DNA of 47,659 bases from Silicimonas sp. GTDB lineage: Bacteria; Pseudomonadota; Alphaproteobacteria; Rhodobacterales; Rhodobacteraceae. Shown piece after piece: positions 8,817 to 17,700 of the stretch. A program made the translations under genes and the position numbers. The stretch spans positions 1 to 47,659 of the forward strand of contig JABDJO010000135.1 of assembly GCA_013002465.1 (NCBI GenBank), in the 5' to 3' direction. Below the pieces are notes generated by a model, which worked only from the letters and a program-made list of their open reading frames with translations, had not been told where the DNA came from and did no database searches. Position 1 is the stretch's first letter. Each line of letters begins with the position of its first letter.

Positions 8817-9573
8817 CCGCGCGCTGCTTGAGGAAACTGCGCTGGAAGCCGGTGAAATCGCCCGAAGCTTCTGGCGCGAGGACCCGCAGGTTTGGGACAA
8901 GGGCGGTGACGACCCTGTCAGCGAGGCCGATTTCGCGGTCGACAGACACCTGAAACACCGTCTTCTTTCTGCCCGCCCGGATTATGGCTGGGTTAGCGAG
9001 GAAACCGAAGACGACATGGCCCGCCTTCAGGCCGATCGGGTCTTTATCGTCGATCCAATCGACGGCACGCGCTCGTTCGTGGCAGGCGAAAAAACCTGGG
9101 CCCATTCCATCGCGGTCGCGGAAAAGGGGCGCATCACGGCGGCCTGCGTTTACCTTCCTGTGCGCGAAAAACTGTACACGGCAGGCCTTGGCCAGGGGGC
9201 CACGTTGAACAAGGCCCCCCTTGCAGCCTTGTCCCGCGACCGGCTTATGGGCGCCTCGGTCCTCAGCCCGCGTGTCAGTTTCAAGCCCGAGTTCTGGAAA
9301 ACCGGCCCACCCGAAGTCAGCCGTCACTTCCGCCCTTCACTCGCCTATCGACTGGCCCTTGTCGGTGAAGGTCGGTTCGACGCCATGATCACGTTGCGCC
9401 CGGCCTGGGAATGGGACATCGCCGCCGGTGCACTCATCGCCAGCGAAGCAGGCGCGATGGTTACGGATCGCCACGGGCAAGACCTTACTTTCAACAGTCC
9501 GGCCCGCCAGACCGCTGGGGTGCTCACGGCCAGCTTAAACGTTCACGCCGACCTCTTGAAGGAACTTGCCTGA
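8803..9573 (+). CDS. inositol-monophosphatase family phosphatase (CysQ/PAP phosphatase-like)
   Basis: A 256-residue enzyme with the Li-sensitive Mg-dependent phosphatase motifs: DDPVSEADFAVD near 33-44, the metal-binding WVSEET (about 63), VDPIDGTRSFV (about 82-92) and WEWDIAAGALIASEAGA (about 202-218). These fit CysQ, which hydrolyses 3'-phosphoadenosine 5'-phosphate, or a histidinol-phosphate/inositol phosphatase paralog; the sequence alone does not separate them. The start is a TTG inside the 3' end of pmbA, the only good start before the conserved N-terminus. Overlap with pmbA suggests coupled expression. Confidence 0.88.
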   Translation: MPESDRALLEETALEAGEIARSFWREDPQVWDKGGDDPVSEADFAVDRHLKHRLLSARPDYGWVSEETEDDMARLQADRVFIVDPIDGTRSFVAGEKTWAHSIAVAEKGRITAACVYLPVREKLYTAGLGQGATLNKAPLAALSRDRLMGASVLSPRVSFKPEFWKTGPPEVSRHFRPSLAYRLALVGEGRFDAMITLRPAWEWDIAAGALIASEAGAMVTDRHGQDLTFNSPARQTAGVLTASLNVHADLLKELA

Positions 9574-9591
9574 AACCGCTTCCTTCGAAAC

Positions 9592-9675
9592 CTAATCCTT
9601 GCCGCGCCCCTGCAGCCAGCGGAACCCCACGAACAGCACCACCAGAACCACAATCCAGAAAAACAGATCGCCCAT
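9592..9675 (-). CDS. 27-residue single-pass membrane protein
   Basis: A very short reading frame starting MGDLFFWIVVLVVLFVG and ending RWLQGRGKD: one hydrophobic segment of about 16 residues with acidic N-terminus and basic C-tail, so the C-end should face the cytoplasm. A GGAAAGGGG ribosome site precedes the ATG at 9675. It lies 12 bases downstream of the AlkB-like monooxygenase on the same strand, so it may be translated from that message. It is not assigned to a known family. Coding status is supported only by the ribosome site, composition and position. Confidence 0.55.
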   Translation of the reverse strand: MGDLFFWIVVLVVLFVGFRWLQGRGKD

Positions 9676-9687
9676 CTCGCCCCTTTC

Positions 9688-10812
9688 CTATCGCGGCATC
9701 GGCAATGACGCGGTCTTGTATGGCTGCCAATCCTTGATTTCGGGATAATGCAGCTTCCGCCATTCCCGCACTTTGGGGTTCATCCTTCGTCGCCACAAGG
9801 GCGGGATCATCGCCATGAACCCCATCACCGCATATCCGTATGGCAATTGCGGCGCCGCATCGGCCGGTGTGTTTTGCAGCAGGGGAAACCGGCGGTCGGG
9901 CCGCGCGTGGTGATCGGAGTGGCGCTGCAAGTTGATCAACAGCCAGTTCGTCGCGCGGTGCGCGGCGTTCCAACTGTGATGGGGACCGGCCCGCTCGTAC
10001 TTGCCCTCGCCCAGATGCTTTCGCGTCAACCCGTAGTGCTCCATGTAGTTCACAAGCTCCAACTGCCAGATCGCCACAAGCGCATGGAAAAGGTACAAGG
10101 CAACTCCAAGCCATCCGGCAAGAAGCCCCGCCAACAGCAAAAACCCTGCCTGCCATGTGCCATAGCGCCAGAACGGATTGGCCAAGGACCAGGGTGACAG
10201 GCCCACCTTCAACAACCGCGTGCGTTCTGCCATCCAGGCAGACTGCAAGCATTCCGGCACGACGCGAAAGAAAAAGGCATGGAAATGTTCGTTGTACCGC
10301 GCCGTCACCGCATCGCGCGGTGTGGCGACATAGGTGTGGTGAACCAAAAGATGCTCGGACCGGAAATGCCCGTAAAACACTGACGCCAAAAGGATATCGC
10401 CCAGCCAACGCTCGAACCGTGAGGGCTGGTGCATCAACTCATGGGCATAAACGATCCCAATGGAACCACCGAGTATGCCCAAACCGATCGCGACCCCCAG
10501 CATCTCCCACCAAGCCAGATCAGAGCGCACGACAAAGGCCAGAACACCCATGACCGTTGCGATCTGCAAAAAAGGCCAGACCCAGGTGATCATCCGATAC
10601 CAGAACAAGGCCTCGACGGGCGTTTCGGGGTCTTCGTTGTCCAGGTTCAACCCGGTAATTCCGTCCAACACCGAAAACAGCACCCACGAGCCCAATGGCA
10701 CCAGAATGATGGCCCAACCGCCGATCAGCGCGCTGGCCCAGGCGAGCGGCACCAATAGAAGCGACGCCCAGAAAGGCAGAGCGCGTGTTATATGGGAAAT
10801 CGGCTGGCTCAT
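9688..10812 (-). CDS. alkB: AlkB-type membrane diiron alkane 1-monooxygenase
   Basis: A 374-residue integral membrane protein with four to six hydrophobic segments and the complete histidine set of membrane alkane hydroxylases: HELMH (about 124-128), EHLLVHHTYVATPRD (about 158-172), NYMEHYGLTR and LQRHSDHH (about 300-307). The NYxEHYG motif is specific to alkane hydroxylases rather than fatty-acid desaturases. It would hydroxylate the terminal carbon of medium-chain alkanes using electrons from rubredoxin. No rubredoxin or rubredoxin reductase is in the window, so the electron donor must be elsewhere. A tiny membrane protein follows on the same strand and mutY lies upstream. Confidence 0.9.
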   Translation of the reverse strand: MSQPISHITRALPFWASLLLVPLAWASALIGGWAIILVPLGSWVLFSVLDGITGLNLDNEDPETPVEALFWYRMITWVWPFLQIATVMGVLAFVVRSDLAWWEMLGVAIGLGILGGSIGIVYAHELMHQPSRFERWLGDILLASVFYGHFRSEHLLVHHTYVATPRDAVTARYNEHFHAFFFRVVPECLQSAWMAERTRLLKVGLSPWSLANPFWRYGTWQAGFLLLAGLLAGWLGVALYLFHALVAIWQLELVNYMEHYGLTRKHLGEGKYERAGPHHSWNAAHRATNWLLINLQRHSDHHARPDRRFPLLQNTPADAAPQLPYGYAVMGFMAMIPPLWRRRMNPKVREWRKLHYPEIKDWQPYKTASLPMPR

Positions 10813-10821
10813 GCGTTGATT

Positions 10822-11871
10822 CTAAGTCTCCAATTCCCCAACCGCCAGATCGAAGGCCTTCCGCATGACCGTTGGCAGATCGCTACGGCGGAAATCGGCC
10901 TTGAACCGCCCCCGCCTTGGCGCGGCCTCCAGCGCCACGTCCGCAACCTTTACCGAAAGCCGCAGGTGGAAATGTGTAAATGTATGGCGCACTTCGATCC
11001 CTAAATCCCGCCAATCGGCAACCATTGGCGGTGCCTCTTCAGGCACCCTCTCGCCCCAATCACTTCCCGGCCAGCCCAGCATGCCGCCCAAAAGCCCGCG
11101 CGCGGGCCTTGTCTCGACCAGCCAGGCGCCGTCCGAGCGCCGCGCCAGATAAACAATGCCGTAGCGCACCGGTTTCACCTTCTTCGGTGCTTTCACCGGA
11201 AACTTAGCCTGCCGCCCGCTTGCACGCGCCCCACAGCTTTGCATCCAGGGGCAAATCCCGCACGCTGGTGATTTCGGTGTGCAGATCGTCGCGCCAAGAT
11301 CCATAACGGCCTGTGCATAATCACCGGGTCGACCCATCGGCGTCAGGCCCCCGGCAATCTCTGTCAACTCGGCCTTGGCCTTGGGCAAGGGTGTTTCCAC
11401 CTCGAACAGCCGCGACACTACCCGTTCCACGTTGCCATCAACCACCGTGGCCACCTCATCAAAGGCTATCGCTGCAATCGCCGAGGCGGTATAGGGCCCG
11501 ACCCCGGGAAGAGTCAGCAACATTTCGCGCGTTGTCGGAAAGGCACCGCCATGGTCGGTCACCACCTGCCGCGCGCACTTCAACAAGTTCCGCGCCCGGG
11601 CGTAATATCCAAGCCCGGCCCATTCGGCCATCACACGAGTATCCTCGGCTGCCGCCAATTCTTCAACTGTCGGCCAAAGCTCTGAAAACCGCAGGAAATA
11701 GGCCCGAACCGCGGCAACCGTGGTCTGTTGCAACATGATCTCGCTTAACCACACGTGATAAGGATCGGGCCGCTGACCTGCTGCGCGCGCGCGCGGACCG
11801 ACCCGCCACGGAAGGTCGCGGGCATGGGCATCGTACCAATCCAGAAGATCCGAGGCACAGAGGTCACGCAT
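10822..11871 (-). CDS. mutY: A/G-specific adenine DNA glycosylase
   Basis: MutY, 349 residues. It removes adenine mispaired with 8-oxoguanine. The helix-hairpin-helix glycosylase domain has the catalytic Glu in SEIMLQQT (E44) and Asp in VVDGNVERV (D145), and the LPGVGPYTA hairpin (121-129). The [4Fe-4S] cluster ligands are C197, C204, C207 and C213 (C-X6-C-X2-C-X5-C). The C-terminal Nudix-like domain that recognises 8-oxoG runs from about 235 to the end. It is upstream of the alkB-like gene on the same strand and divergent from the DUF721 gene. Confidence 0.96.
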   Translation of the reverse strand: MRDLCASDLLDWYDAHARDLPWRVGPRARAAGQRPDPYHVWLSEIMLQQTTVAAVRAYFLRFSELWPTVEELAAAEDTRVMAEWAGLGYYARARNLLKCARQVVTDHGGAFPTTREMLLTLPGVGPYTASAIAAIAFDEVATVVDGNVERVVSRLFEVETPLPKAKAELTEIAGGLTPMGRPGDYAQAVMDLGATICTPKSPACGICPWMQSCGARASGRQAKFPVKAPKKVKPVRYGIVYLARRSDGAWLVETRPARGLLGGMLGWPGSDWGERVPEEAPPMVADWRDLGIEVRHTFTHFHLRLSVKVADVALEAAPRRGRFKADFRRSDLPTVMRKAFDLAVGELET

Positions 11872-11954
11872 TGTTTATGGTCCACCCTTTGGCTTTCGGC
11901 TGGCGTCACAGCCATCAATCCTTAGAATGTGATCTGAACGATGGAAAGCAAGCC

Positions 11955-12470
11955 GTGACCGCCAAAGGCAAGACACCCGGGATCAATCGACGCAAACGCG
12001 GCTTTGAACGCGCCTCAAGCCTTGTGTCGAACCGCGTGCGAACTGCCAGCGAAAGCCGCGGCTTTGCCGTCTCGCGCCTGCTGACCCACTGGGCCGAGGT
12101 CGTGGGGCCTGACATCGCCCGCGTCGCCCGCCCGGTCGACGTTGCCTACGGGCGCGGTTTCGGTGCGACGCTGACGCTTTTAACGACCGGCGCCGAAGCG
12201 CCGATGCTGGAAATGCAGAAAGACGCCATACGGGACCGCGTGAACGCCTGTTATGGCTATGCCGCGATCCAGAAACTGCGCATCACCCAAACTGCGGCAA
12301 CAGGCTTTGCCGAAGGCCGGGTCCAGTTCGAACCGGCCCCTAAATCCGTCCCCAAGCCCAATCCCGTTCCGGAAAAGGCCGTTAAGGCGGCTCAATCGGT
12401 TCATGACGACAACCTGCGTTCTGCGCTTGAACGTCTGGGGGCCAACGTCCTATCTAACACAAAACGATAA
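11955..12470 (+). CDS. DUF721 (DciA-like) protein
   Basis: A 171-residue protein with the DUF721 core: LLTHWAEVVGPDIARVARPVDV followed by TLTLLTTGAEAPMLEMQKDAIRDRVNACYGYAAIQKLRI, a basic N-terminus and a low-complexity proline/lysine tail. DUF721 includes DciA, the ancestral loader of the replicative helicase DnaB; whether this variant has that function cannot be told from sequence. A GTG at 11955 is chosen, preceded by GGAAAGC. An ATG at 11871 would add 28 residues not typical of the family and sit exactly on the divergent mutY start. It lies 16 bases before the DsbA-like gene. Confidence 0.78.
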   Translation: MTAKGKTPGINRRKRGFERASSLVSNRVRTASESRGFAVSRLLTHWAEVVGPDIARVARPVDVAYGRGFGATLTLLTTGAEAPMLEMQKDAIRDRVNACYGYAAIQKLRITQTAATGFAEGRVQFEPAPKSVPKPNPVPEKAVKAAQSVHDDNLRSALERLGANVLSNTKR

Positions 12471-12486
12471 CAGAGGCTTTTTTCTC

Positions 12487-13158
12487 ATGACCCGAAGACT
12501 TTCGGTCCTTGCCGCCCTTACGATTGCCGCCCTGGCCGGTGTTTACATCTACTCTCAGAACCAGGCCCCGGCTGATCCATTTGGCGCGGCCTTCGCGCAG
12601 GACGCCGCCGACATCGACACCTCGATGATCAAGGAAATGACCCTCGGCAATCCGGACTCGCCCGTGACCGTGGTCGAATACGCCTCGTTCACCTGCCCCC
12701 ACTGCGCGGCATTTCACAACGACAGCTACAAACAACTGAAGACCGACTTCATCGACACCGGCAAGATCAACTTCGTCTATCGCGAAGTGTATTTCGACCG
12801 CCCGGGTCTTTGGGCCGGCATCGTCGCGCGCTGTGGCGAGAACGCCGAGAACCGCTATTTCGGGATTGCCGAGATGCTTTATGCCCAGCAACGCGAATGG
12901 GCCGACCCGAACAACAGCCCAGGTGAGATCGTCGAACGACTTGGCAAAATCGGCAAAACCGCCGGTCTGACCGATGCCGACCTTGAACAATGCTTTCAGG
13001 ACGCAGAACGCGCCCAGGCGCTTTATGCTCTGTTCCAGAAAAACACCAAGGCCGACGGAATCAATTCCACACCGTCCTTCGTGATCAACGGAGAAAAGCA
13101 CACAAACATGGACTACGAGGAAATGAAGGCTTTGCTGGACGAGGCCGTCGGCGGCTAA
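12487..13158 (+). CDS. periplasmic DsbA-family thiol:disulfide oxidoreductase
   Basis: A 223-residue exported thioredoxin-fold protein. An uncleaved anchor or signal (residues 1-22, LSVLAALTIAALAGVYIYS) is followed by the DsbA/Com1-type domain with active site C70-P-H-C73 and the cis-proline loop NSTPSFVING near 200. It forms or isomerises disulfides in the periplasm. The ATG at 12487 fits the signal sequence and an AGAGG site. It follows the DUF721 gene closely on the same strand. Substrates are unknown. Confidence 0.9.
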   Translation: MTRRLSVLAALTIAALAGVYIYSQNQAPADPFGAAFAQDAADIDTSMIKEMTLGNPDSPVTVVEYASFTCPHCAAFHNDSYKQLKTDFIDTGKINFVYREVYFDRPGLWAGIVARCGENAENRYFGIAEMLYAQQREWADPNNSPGEIVERLGKIGKTAGLTDADLEQCFQDAERAQALYALFQKNTKADGINSTPSFVINGEKHTNMDYEEMKALLDEAVGG

Positions 13159-13183
13159 CTCAACCAGGCCCGGACCAGCACGC

Positions 13184-14311
13184 GTGACCCCCCTTCACGG
13201 CCTTAAGGTGATCGAACTTGCCCGCGTTTTGGCTGGCCCTTGGGCCGGTCAGACCTTGGCGGATTTGGGGGCCGAGGTGATCAAGGTCGAATCGCCTTCG
13301 GGCGATGACACCCGCAAATGGGGTCCGCCCTTCATCGAAAGGGACGGCGACACGTCCGCCGCCTACTTCCACTCCACCAACCGTGGCAAATCGTCGGTCA
13401 CGGCGGACTTTCGCACACCCGAAGGGCGCGCCCTGGTCGAAGGCCTGGTGCGCGACGCGGACGTGCTGATCGAGAATTTCAAGGTCGGTGGCCTGAAGAA
13501 ATACGGCCTGGATTACGATAGCTTGTCACGGATCAACCCGCGTCTGATCTATTGCTCGATCACCGGCTTTGGTCAGGATGGCCCCTACGCCGACCGGGCC
13601 GGTTATGACTATGTGATCCAGGGAATGTGCGGGCTGATGTCGGTCACTGGCGATCCGGCGGGCCAGCCCCAAAAAACGGGTGTCGCGGTCACCGACATCT
13701 TCACCGGGCTTTATGGCGTCATCGCCATCCAGGCGGCACTGATTCAACGGAACACAAGCGGGCGTGGCCAGCATATCGACCTCGCCCTGCTGGATTGCGG
13801 TGTGGCGATAATGGCTAACCAAGCCTTGAATTACCTCAGTTCGGGCAATGCCCCGCAGCGCCTTGGCAATGCGCACCCCAATCTTGTGCCTTATCAGGTC
13901 TTTGACTGCCAGGACGGATGGGTCATCATCGCGACGGGAAACGACGGGCAATTCACCCGACTTTGCGCCATGCTTGGCCGCGACGATCTTGGCACCTCGC
14001 CCGACTATGCCAGCAACGCCAAGCGGGTCGAGAACCGCGAAACCCTGGCCGCCGAGATCAACGCCGAAACCGCCAAGCTGACCCGAGCCGAACTTCTTGC
14101 CGCCTGTGAATCACAAGGCGTTCCCGCCGGTCCGATCAACGACATGGCCGACGTCTTTGCCGACCCCCAGGTCCAGGCACGTGGCCTTCAGCGCGATGAT
14201 AATGGTGTGCCGCTTGTGCGCTCGCCGTTTCGGTTCTCGGATGCCGAAACCGCACCCTTACGTGCCGCCCCCGCGCTTGACGCCGACGGAGACCGTCTGC
14301 GCAAGCGTTGA
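13184..14311 (+). CDS. CaiB/BaiF class III CoA-transferase
   Basis: A 375-residue member of the type III CoA-transferase family, opening LHGLKVIELARVLAGPWAGQ, with LIENFKVGGLKKYGLDY and the catalytic aspartate region VAVTDIFTGLYG (about 166-177). The enzyme moves CoA between carboxylic acids through an aspartyl-CoA thioester. The substrate (formyl, carnitine, succinate, mesaconate or other) cannot be assigned. It has a GTG start 25 bases after the DsbA-like gene. It converges on lpxK with a 20-base gap and no obvious terminator. Confidence 0.9.
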   Translation: MTPLHGLKVIELARVLAGPWAGQTLADLGAEVIKVESPSGDDTRKWGPPFIERDGDTSAAYFHSTNRGKSSVTADFRTPEGRALVEGLVRDADVLIENFKVGGLKKYGLDYDSLSRINPRLIYCSITGFGQDGPYADRAGYDYVIQGMCGLMSVTGDPAGQPQKTGVAVTDIFTGLYGVIAIQAALIQRNTSGRGQHIDLALLDCGVAIMANQALNYLSSGNAPQRLGNAHPNLVPYQVFDCQDGWVIIATGNDGQFTRLCAMLGRDDLGTSPDYASNAKRVENRETLAAEINAETAKLTRAELLAACESQGVPAGPINDMADVFADPQVQARGLQRDDNGVPLVRSPFRFSDAETAPLRAAPALDADGDRLRKR

Positions 14312-14331
14312 CACGTTAACACGCATTGTCC

Positions 14332-15321
14332 CTAGTCAGTCCGCACAACCTGCTCCAACGCTGCGTCCAATGGCCCCGGGTCGTCGATCACCAGGCGCAC
14401 CGGAAAAGTCAGCACCTTACGGCGAAATCCTTCGGGCAAGCGTACGGCGTCCTTTTCGGTGGTGACCAATTGTGCCGTTCCGGCGGTCGCCTCCGTCTCA
14501 AGCCGCTTTATCAGGGCCTCTGACAGCGGCTGATGATCGTCCAGTGCCTCGCCTCGCACCAGATCAACACCAAGCCCGCGTAGGGTGGCAAAGAATTTTT
14601 CCGGTCGCCCGATCCCGGCAAAAGCAAGCACCTTCAGACCGCCCCAGTCCATCCCTGTCGCCAGAACCTCAAGGTGCCCGGTGACCAGCGGGCAAGGAAA
14701 AAGCGCACCCCAGGTTTGCTGGAACGCCTCCCGCTCGGCTTCACTTCCGATCGCCAACACCAGGTCCGCTCTTGCCAACCCTCGCGCAACCGGTTCTCGC
14801 AATGGCCCCGCAGGCATGACCCGGCCATTGCCAAACCCGACTGCGGCATCAACGACCACGATGCTCAGATCCTTGGCAACGTTCGGGTTCTGAAACCCGT
14901 CGTCCATAACGATCACCCGGGCACCCTCGGCTTCGGCGGCGGCGACGCCCTTGGCCCGGTCCCGCGATACCCAGGTCGGCGCAAAGGCCGAGATCAACAA
15001 GGGCTCGTCCCCCACCCGGTCGGCCCGGTGGCGGCGTTCATCGACCCGAAGCGGTCCGACTTCAGACCCGCCATACCCGCGCGACACCACGTGAAGGCCG
15101 TCGCCCAGCCTTTCGGAAAGATAAATGACCGTCGGCGTTTTGCCGGTGCCGCCGACATTCAGATTGCCAACGCAGATCACCGGGCAAGCCACACTTTTGC
15201 TGGCGGGCCGCGCCACGCGCCGCGCGGTCAGGGCGCCAAAAGCCCAACCGATCGGCGCCAACAGCCGCGCTTGCCAGCCGGGCCGGTCAGGGGGATTGTG
15301 CCAAAAGCCCGGCGGTCGCAT
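14332..15321 (-). CDS. lpxK: tetraacyldisaccharide 4'-kinase
   Basis: LpxK, 329 residues. It phosphorylates the 4' position of the lipid A disaccharide precursor at the inner membrane. The N-terminal amphipathic/hydrophobic segment ([16 protein letters not shown]) is followed by the P-loop [12 protein letters not shown] (52-63), which is diagnostic, then [16 protein letters not shown] and VMDDGFQNP. Its ATG overlaps the stop of the upstream Kdo-transferase-like gene, so the two are co-translated. Confidence 0.95.
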   Translation of the reverse strand: MRPPGFWHNPPDRPGWQARLLAPIGWAFGALTARRVARPASKSVACPVICVGNLNVGGTGKTPTVIYLSERLGDGLHVVSRGYGGSEVGPLRVDERRHRADRVGDEPLLISAFAPTWVSRDRAKGVAAAEAEGARVIVMDDGFQNPNVAKDLSIVVVDAAVGFGNGRVMPAGPLREPVARGLARADLVLAIGSEAEREAFQQTWGALFPCPLVTGHLEVLATGMDWGGLKVLAFAGIGRPEKFFATLRGLGVDLVRGEALDDHQPLSEALIKRLETEATAGTAQLVTTEKDAVRLPEGFRRKVLTFPVRLVIDDPGPLDAALEQVVRTD

Positions 15322-16547
15322 CAGATCTCTCCGTCTCGATCCAAGGCCGCGTCGACTAACTCGGCAAGCCGTTCGACAACCGAAGCGCTTTCCGTCGTCA
15401 CTGCCCAGCCGGTCTGAGCCAGAGAGGCCGCCTTGTCAGAAGCAAGAAGTGTTTGGACAGCTTCACCCAATTCTTCGCCGGTACTGACCCGCATGCTACC
15501 ATTCATGGCCATCAGGTTGAAAAACCGGGCCGGCGCCTCGCCCAGATGCGGGCCATGCAGAACCGCCGATCCGAGCGCCGCGGGATCAAAGGGATCGGAC
15601 ACGTCACCTGCTTTGCAAAGAGTCCCGCCCACAAAGCTTGTCGGAGCCAGGCGATACCACATCCCCAGTTCGTCTTCCGTATCGGCGATATAGACCTGAA
15701 CTTCCGGGTCAGGTTCGTCGCCCTCTGATCTCAGTGCGGTGCGCCACCCCTTGGTGTCGAAGTTGCGTCGGATATCAGCCGCGTCCTCAAGGACCCTGGG
15801 CACAAGAATCAGCAACAGGCGATGCGCGGCACGAAATGCACGGCGATGCGCCTCTTCAACAATGTCAATTTCTTCGGGATGAACGTCGGCGGCCAGCCAG
15901 ACCGGGCGGCCACCCAAAAGTTTGGCAAGTTCGTCGCATTCGGCTTCGTTGCAGGACAGCGCATGGGTGGTATCGGTCAGGGGGCCGGTAATCTCGATCG
16001 TTACGTCGCGGTCGGCAAACTGGTCGCGCAACACCCGCATCTCGGCCGCCGAGGCCGCAAGACAGGCCCGAAATTCGCCGAGATAGGCCGGAAATCTGCG
16101 CCTCTCGGATCGCTCGGCGGCCACATGAAACAGGGGAATGCCCCGGTCGGCTGCGGCGGCAAACAGTTTCGGGCGATCCACGACGCCGATTGAAATACCG
16201 ACATCTGGCGCCCAATGGTTCAAGAACCGTTCGACCGATCCGGGCGTTTCCACCGGCACAAGCTGATGCAAGGCCTCGCGCGCCACCTTGGGCACCAGGG
16301 GATCGTTGGTTTCAGTTGAGACCAGACAGTGAAACGGCCCTTCGCGCAGGAACGAAAGCTCTTTGACCAGTGACAGGATCGCCCCGGCTTCCACCGCATT
16401 TTCTGCGGTGACCCAGATCAGGCAACCCTCGGGTCGCGGTTGGCTTGCCTGCCCCAACCGTTCGGTCCCTTTTGGTGCCTCGGCCTTGGCGGGCCGCAGG
16501 AAGGACAGGTCCTTCAGTCGGCTTGCCGCATAGGTCAGCCGCGACAC
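15321..16547 (-). CDS. waaA: Kdo transferase-like (WaaA/KdtA) glycosyltransferase, divergent
   Basis: A 408-residue protein alignable to 3-deoxy-D-manno-octulosonic acid transferase: RLGQ then [15 protein letters not shown] for the N-terminal catalytic region (candidate Glu E53), and [26 protein letters not shown] in the C-terminal Rossmann domain. Several canonical motifs are altered. SVGE reads NAVE, the STHPGEE region reads AADVHPEEI, and the GGHNPLEPA sugar-binding segment reads [10 protein letters not shown]. The N-terminal membrane anchor of most WaaA proteins is not evident. It overlaps lpxK and follows the DUF4170 gene, a typical lipid A setting. It may be the true Kdo transferase of this lineage or a paralog with another donor or acceptor. 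It has a GTG start. Confidence 0.75.
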   Translation of the reverse strand: MSRLTYAASRLKDLSFLRPAKAEAPKGTERLGQASQPRPEGCLIWVTAENAVEAGAILSLVKELSFLREGPFHCLVSTETNDPLVPKVAREALHQLVPVETPGSVERFLNHWAPDVGISIGVVDRPKLFAAAADRGIPLFHVAAERSERRRFPAYLGEFRACLAASAAEMRVLRDQFADRDVTIEITGPLTDTTHALSCNEAECDELAKLLGGRPVWLAADVHPEEIDIVEEAHRRAFRAAHRLLLILVPRVLEDAADIRRNFDTKGWRTALRSEGDEPDPEVQVYIADTEDELGMWYRLAPTSFVGGTLCKAGDVSDPFDPAALGSAVLHGPHLGEAPARFFNLMAMNGSMRVSTGEELGEAVQTLLASDKAASLAQTGWAVTTESASVVERLAELVDAALDRDGEI

Positions 16548-16567
16548 CAGCCGGGGTCTGGAAGACG

Positions 16568-16813
16568 TCAGTTGCCCAGCTCCTCGGTGGTCGACGCTTC
16601 GGCCTCTTCGTCGCGCAGGCGGTGCAGATGGGCGATGAAATATCGCATATGGGCATTGTCGACCGTGCGCTGCGCCTCGGATTTCCAGGCGTTATAGGCC
16701 GCGTCGTATTCGGGAAAGATGCCCACTACGTGAATATCGTCGACGTTGCGGAAAACGTTTTCGGACGGATCGACAAGTTCGCCCCCGAAAACAAGGTGCA
16801 GTCGCTGGACCAT
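16568..16813 (-). CDS. DUF4170 protein
   Basis: An 81-residue acidic protein with the DUF4170 pattern (RLHLVFGGELVDPS then HVVGIFPEYDAAYNAWKSEAQRTVDNAHMRYFIAHLHRL). The function of the family is unknown. It commonly sits just upstream of waaA and lpxK in alphaproteobacteria, as here, 20 bases before the WaaA-like gene. The ATG at 16813 has GGAG 7 bases upstream; a TTG two codons earlier is too close to that site. Confidence 0.85.
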   Translation of the reverse strand: MVQRLHLVFGGELVDPSENVFRNVDDIHVVGIFPEYDAAYNAWKSEAQRTVDNAHMRYFIAHLHRLRDEEAEASTTEELGN

Positions 16814-16883
16814 GGTCAATCTCCGGTTTTGTTGGTCAAAATGCTAGCGGTCACGACAGGCGCGTCAAGCTGACCTGTGGGGT

Positions 16884-17621
16884 TCATTTTCGCGGCACCT
16901 TCAGGCGCGCGCGTCCACCCTCCAGCAAGGCAAAACAGGCACCGTCGTCAAAAACGACCGGCACCAGATCGTTGCCCCAACCGGCGCCAGTGTCGATATT
17001 CACCCGATTGCCATAGTGGGTAGGCTCGTCCACAGGTGTGTGACCATGGACGATCAGCGCCTCGTGATCGCCGTGGTGCCACAGGAATTCGTCCCGGATC
17101 CACAGAAGATCCTCCTCGTCCTGCGCCTCGATCGGAAACCCCGGTCGGATGCCAGCATGAACAAAGATCATATCCTTCGCGCGATGCCAAAGCGGCAGTC
17201 GCTTCAGGAAATCCACATGTGCTTTGGGCACACGCGCACGGACCCGTTGGTGATAGCCCGCATCGCCCTCAAGAAGTTTCCGCTTCACGCCATAGGATTG
17301 AAGTGTGGCCTTGCCGCCCAATCTGTTGTGTTGCCACGTGAGGTTTTTCGGCAGCCGCGTCGTAGCGTCATCACCGCCTATAAAATCCAGAAACATCTGG
17401 TCATGGTTGCCGCGCAGAACGACCCATTCCTCGCCCTTGGCAAGCCCGTCGATCAGGTATTGAACGACACCCTTCGAATCGGGCCCGCGATCAACCAGAT
17501 CGCCAATATGCACGACCTTGGCATCCTTCTGCCCGATCTCGGCACGATCCTTGGCGATAAGGGCATGCGCAGCCGCAAGCTGGTCCAAATGCCCGTGAAT
17601 ATCGCCAATCGCGTAGATCAT
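16884..17621 (-). CDS. PPP-type serine/threonine phosphatase-like metallophosphoesterase
   Basis: A 245-residue calcineurin-fold phosphatase with the full metal-site series: GDIHGH (6-11), GDLVDRGPDS (about 41-50), GNHD (about 72-75), the later VHAGI and VHGHTP. It resembles the bacterial PrpA/lambda phosphatase group, which dephosphorylates proteins or small phosphoesters; the substrate is not predictable. The start at 17621 puts GDIHGH close to the N-terminus as in homologs. The 16 residues upstream in frame look non-coding. It is same-strand with the lipid A block and 79 bases from the PAP2 gene. Confidence 0.9.
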   Translation of the reverse strand: MIYAIGDIHGHLDQLAAAHALIAKDRAEIGQKDAKVVHIGDLVDRGPDSKGVVQYLIDGLAKGEEWVVLRGNHDQMFLDFIGGDDATTRLPKNLTWQHNRLGGKATLQSYGVKRKLLEGDAGYHQRVRARVPKAHVDFLKRLPLWHRAKDMIFVHAGIRPGFPIEAQDEEDLLWIRDEFLWHHGDHEALIVHGHTPVDEPTHYGNRVNIDTGAGWGNDLVPVVFDDGACFALLEGGRARLKVPRK

Positions 17622-17700
17622 GGCACGCACATAGTCAGATTTCCCGGACCGGGCCAGTTCAGAACGCAAAAAACTTGCCGAATTTTGGGCGATTTCTTTG

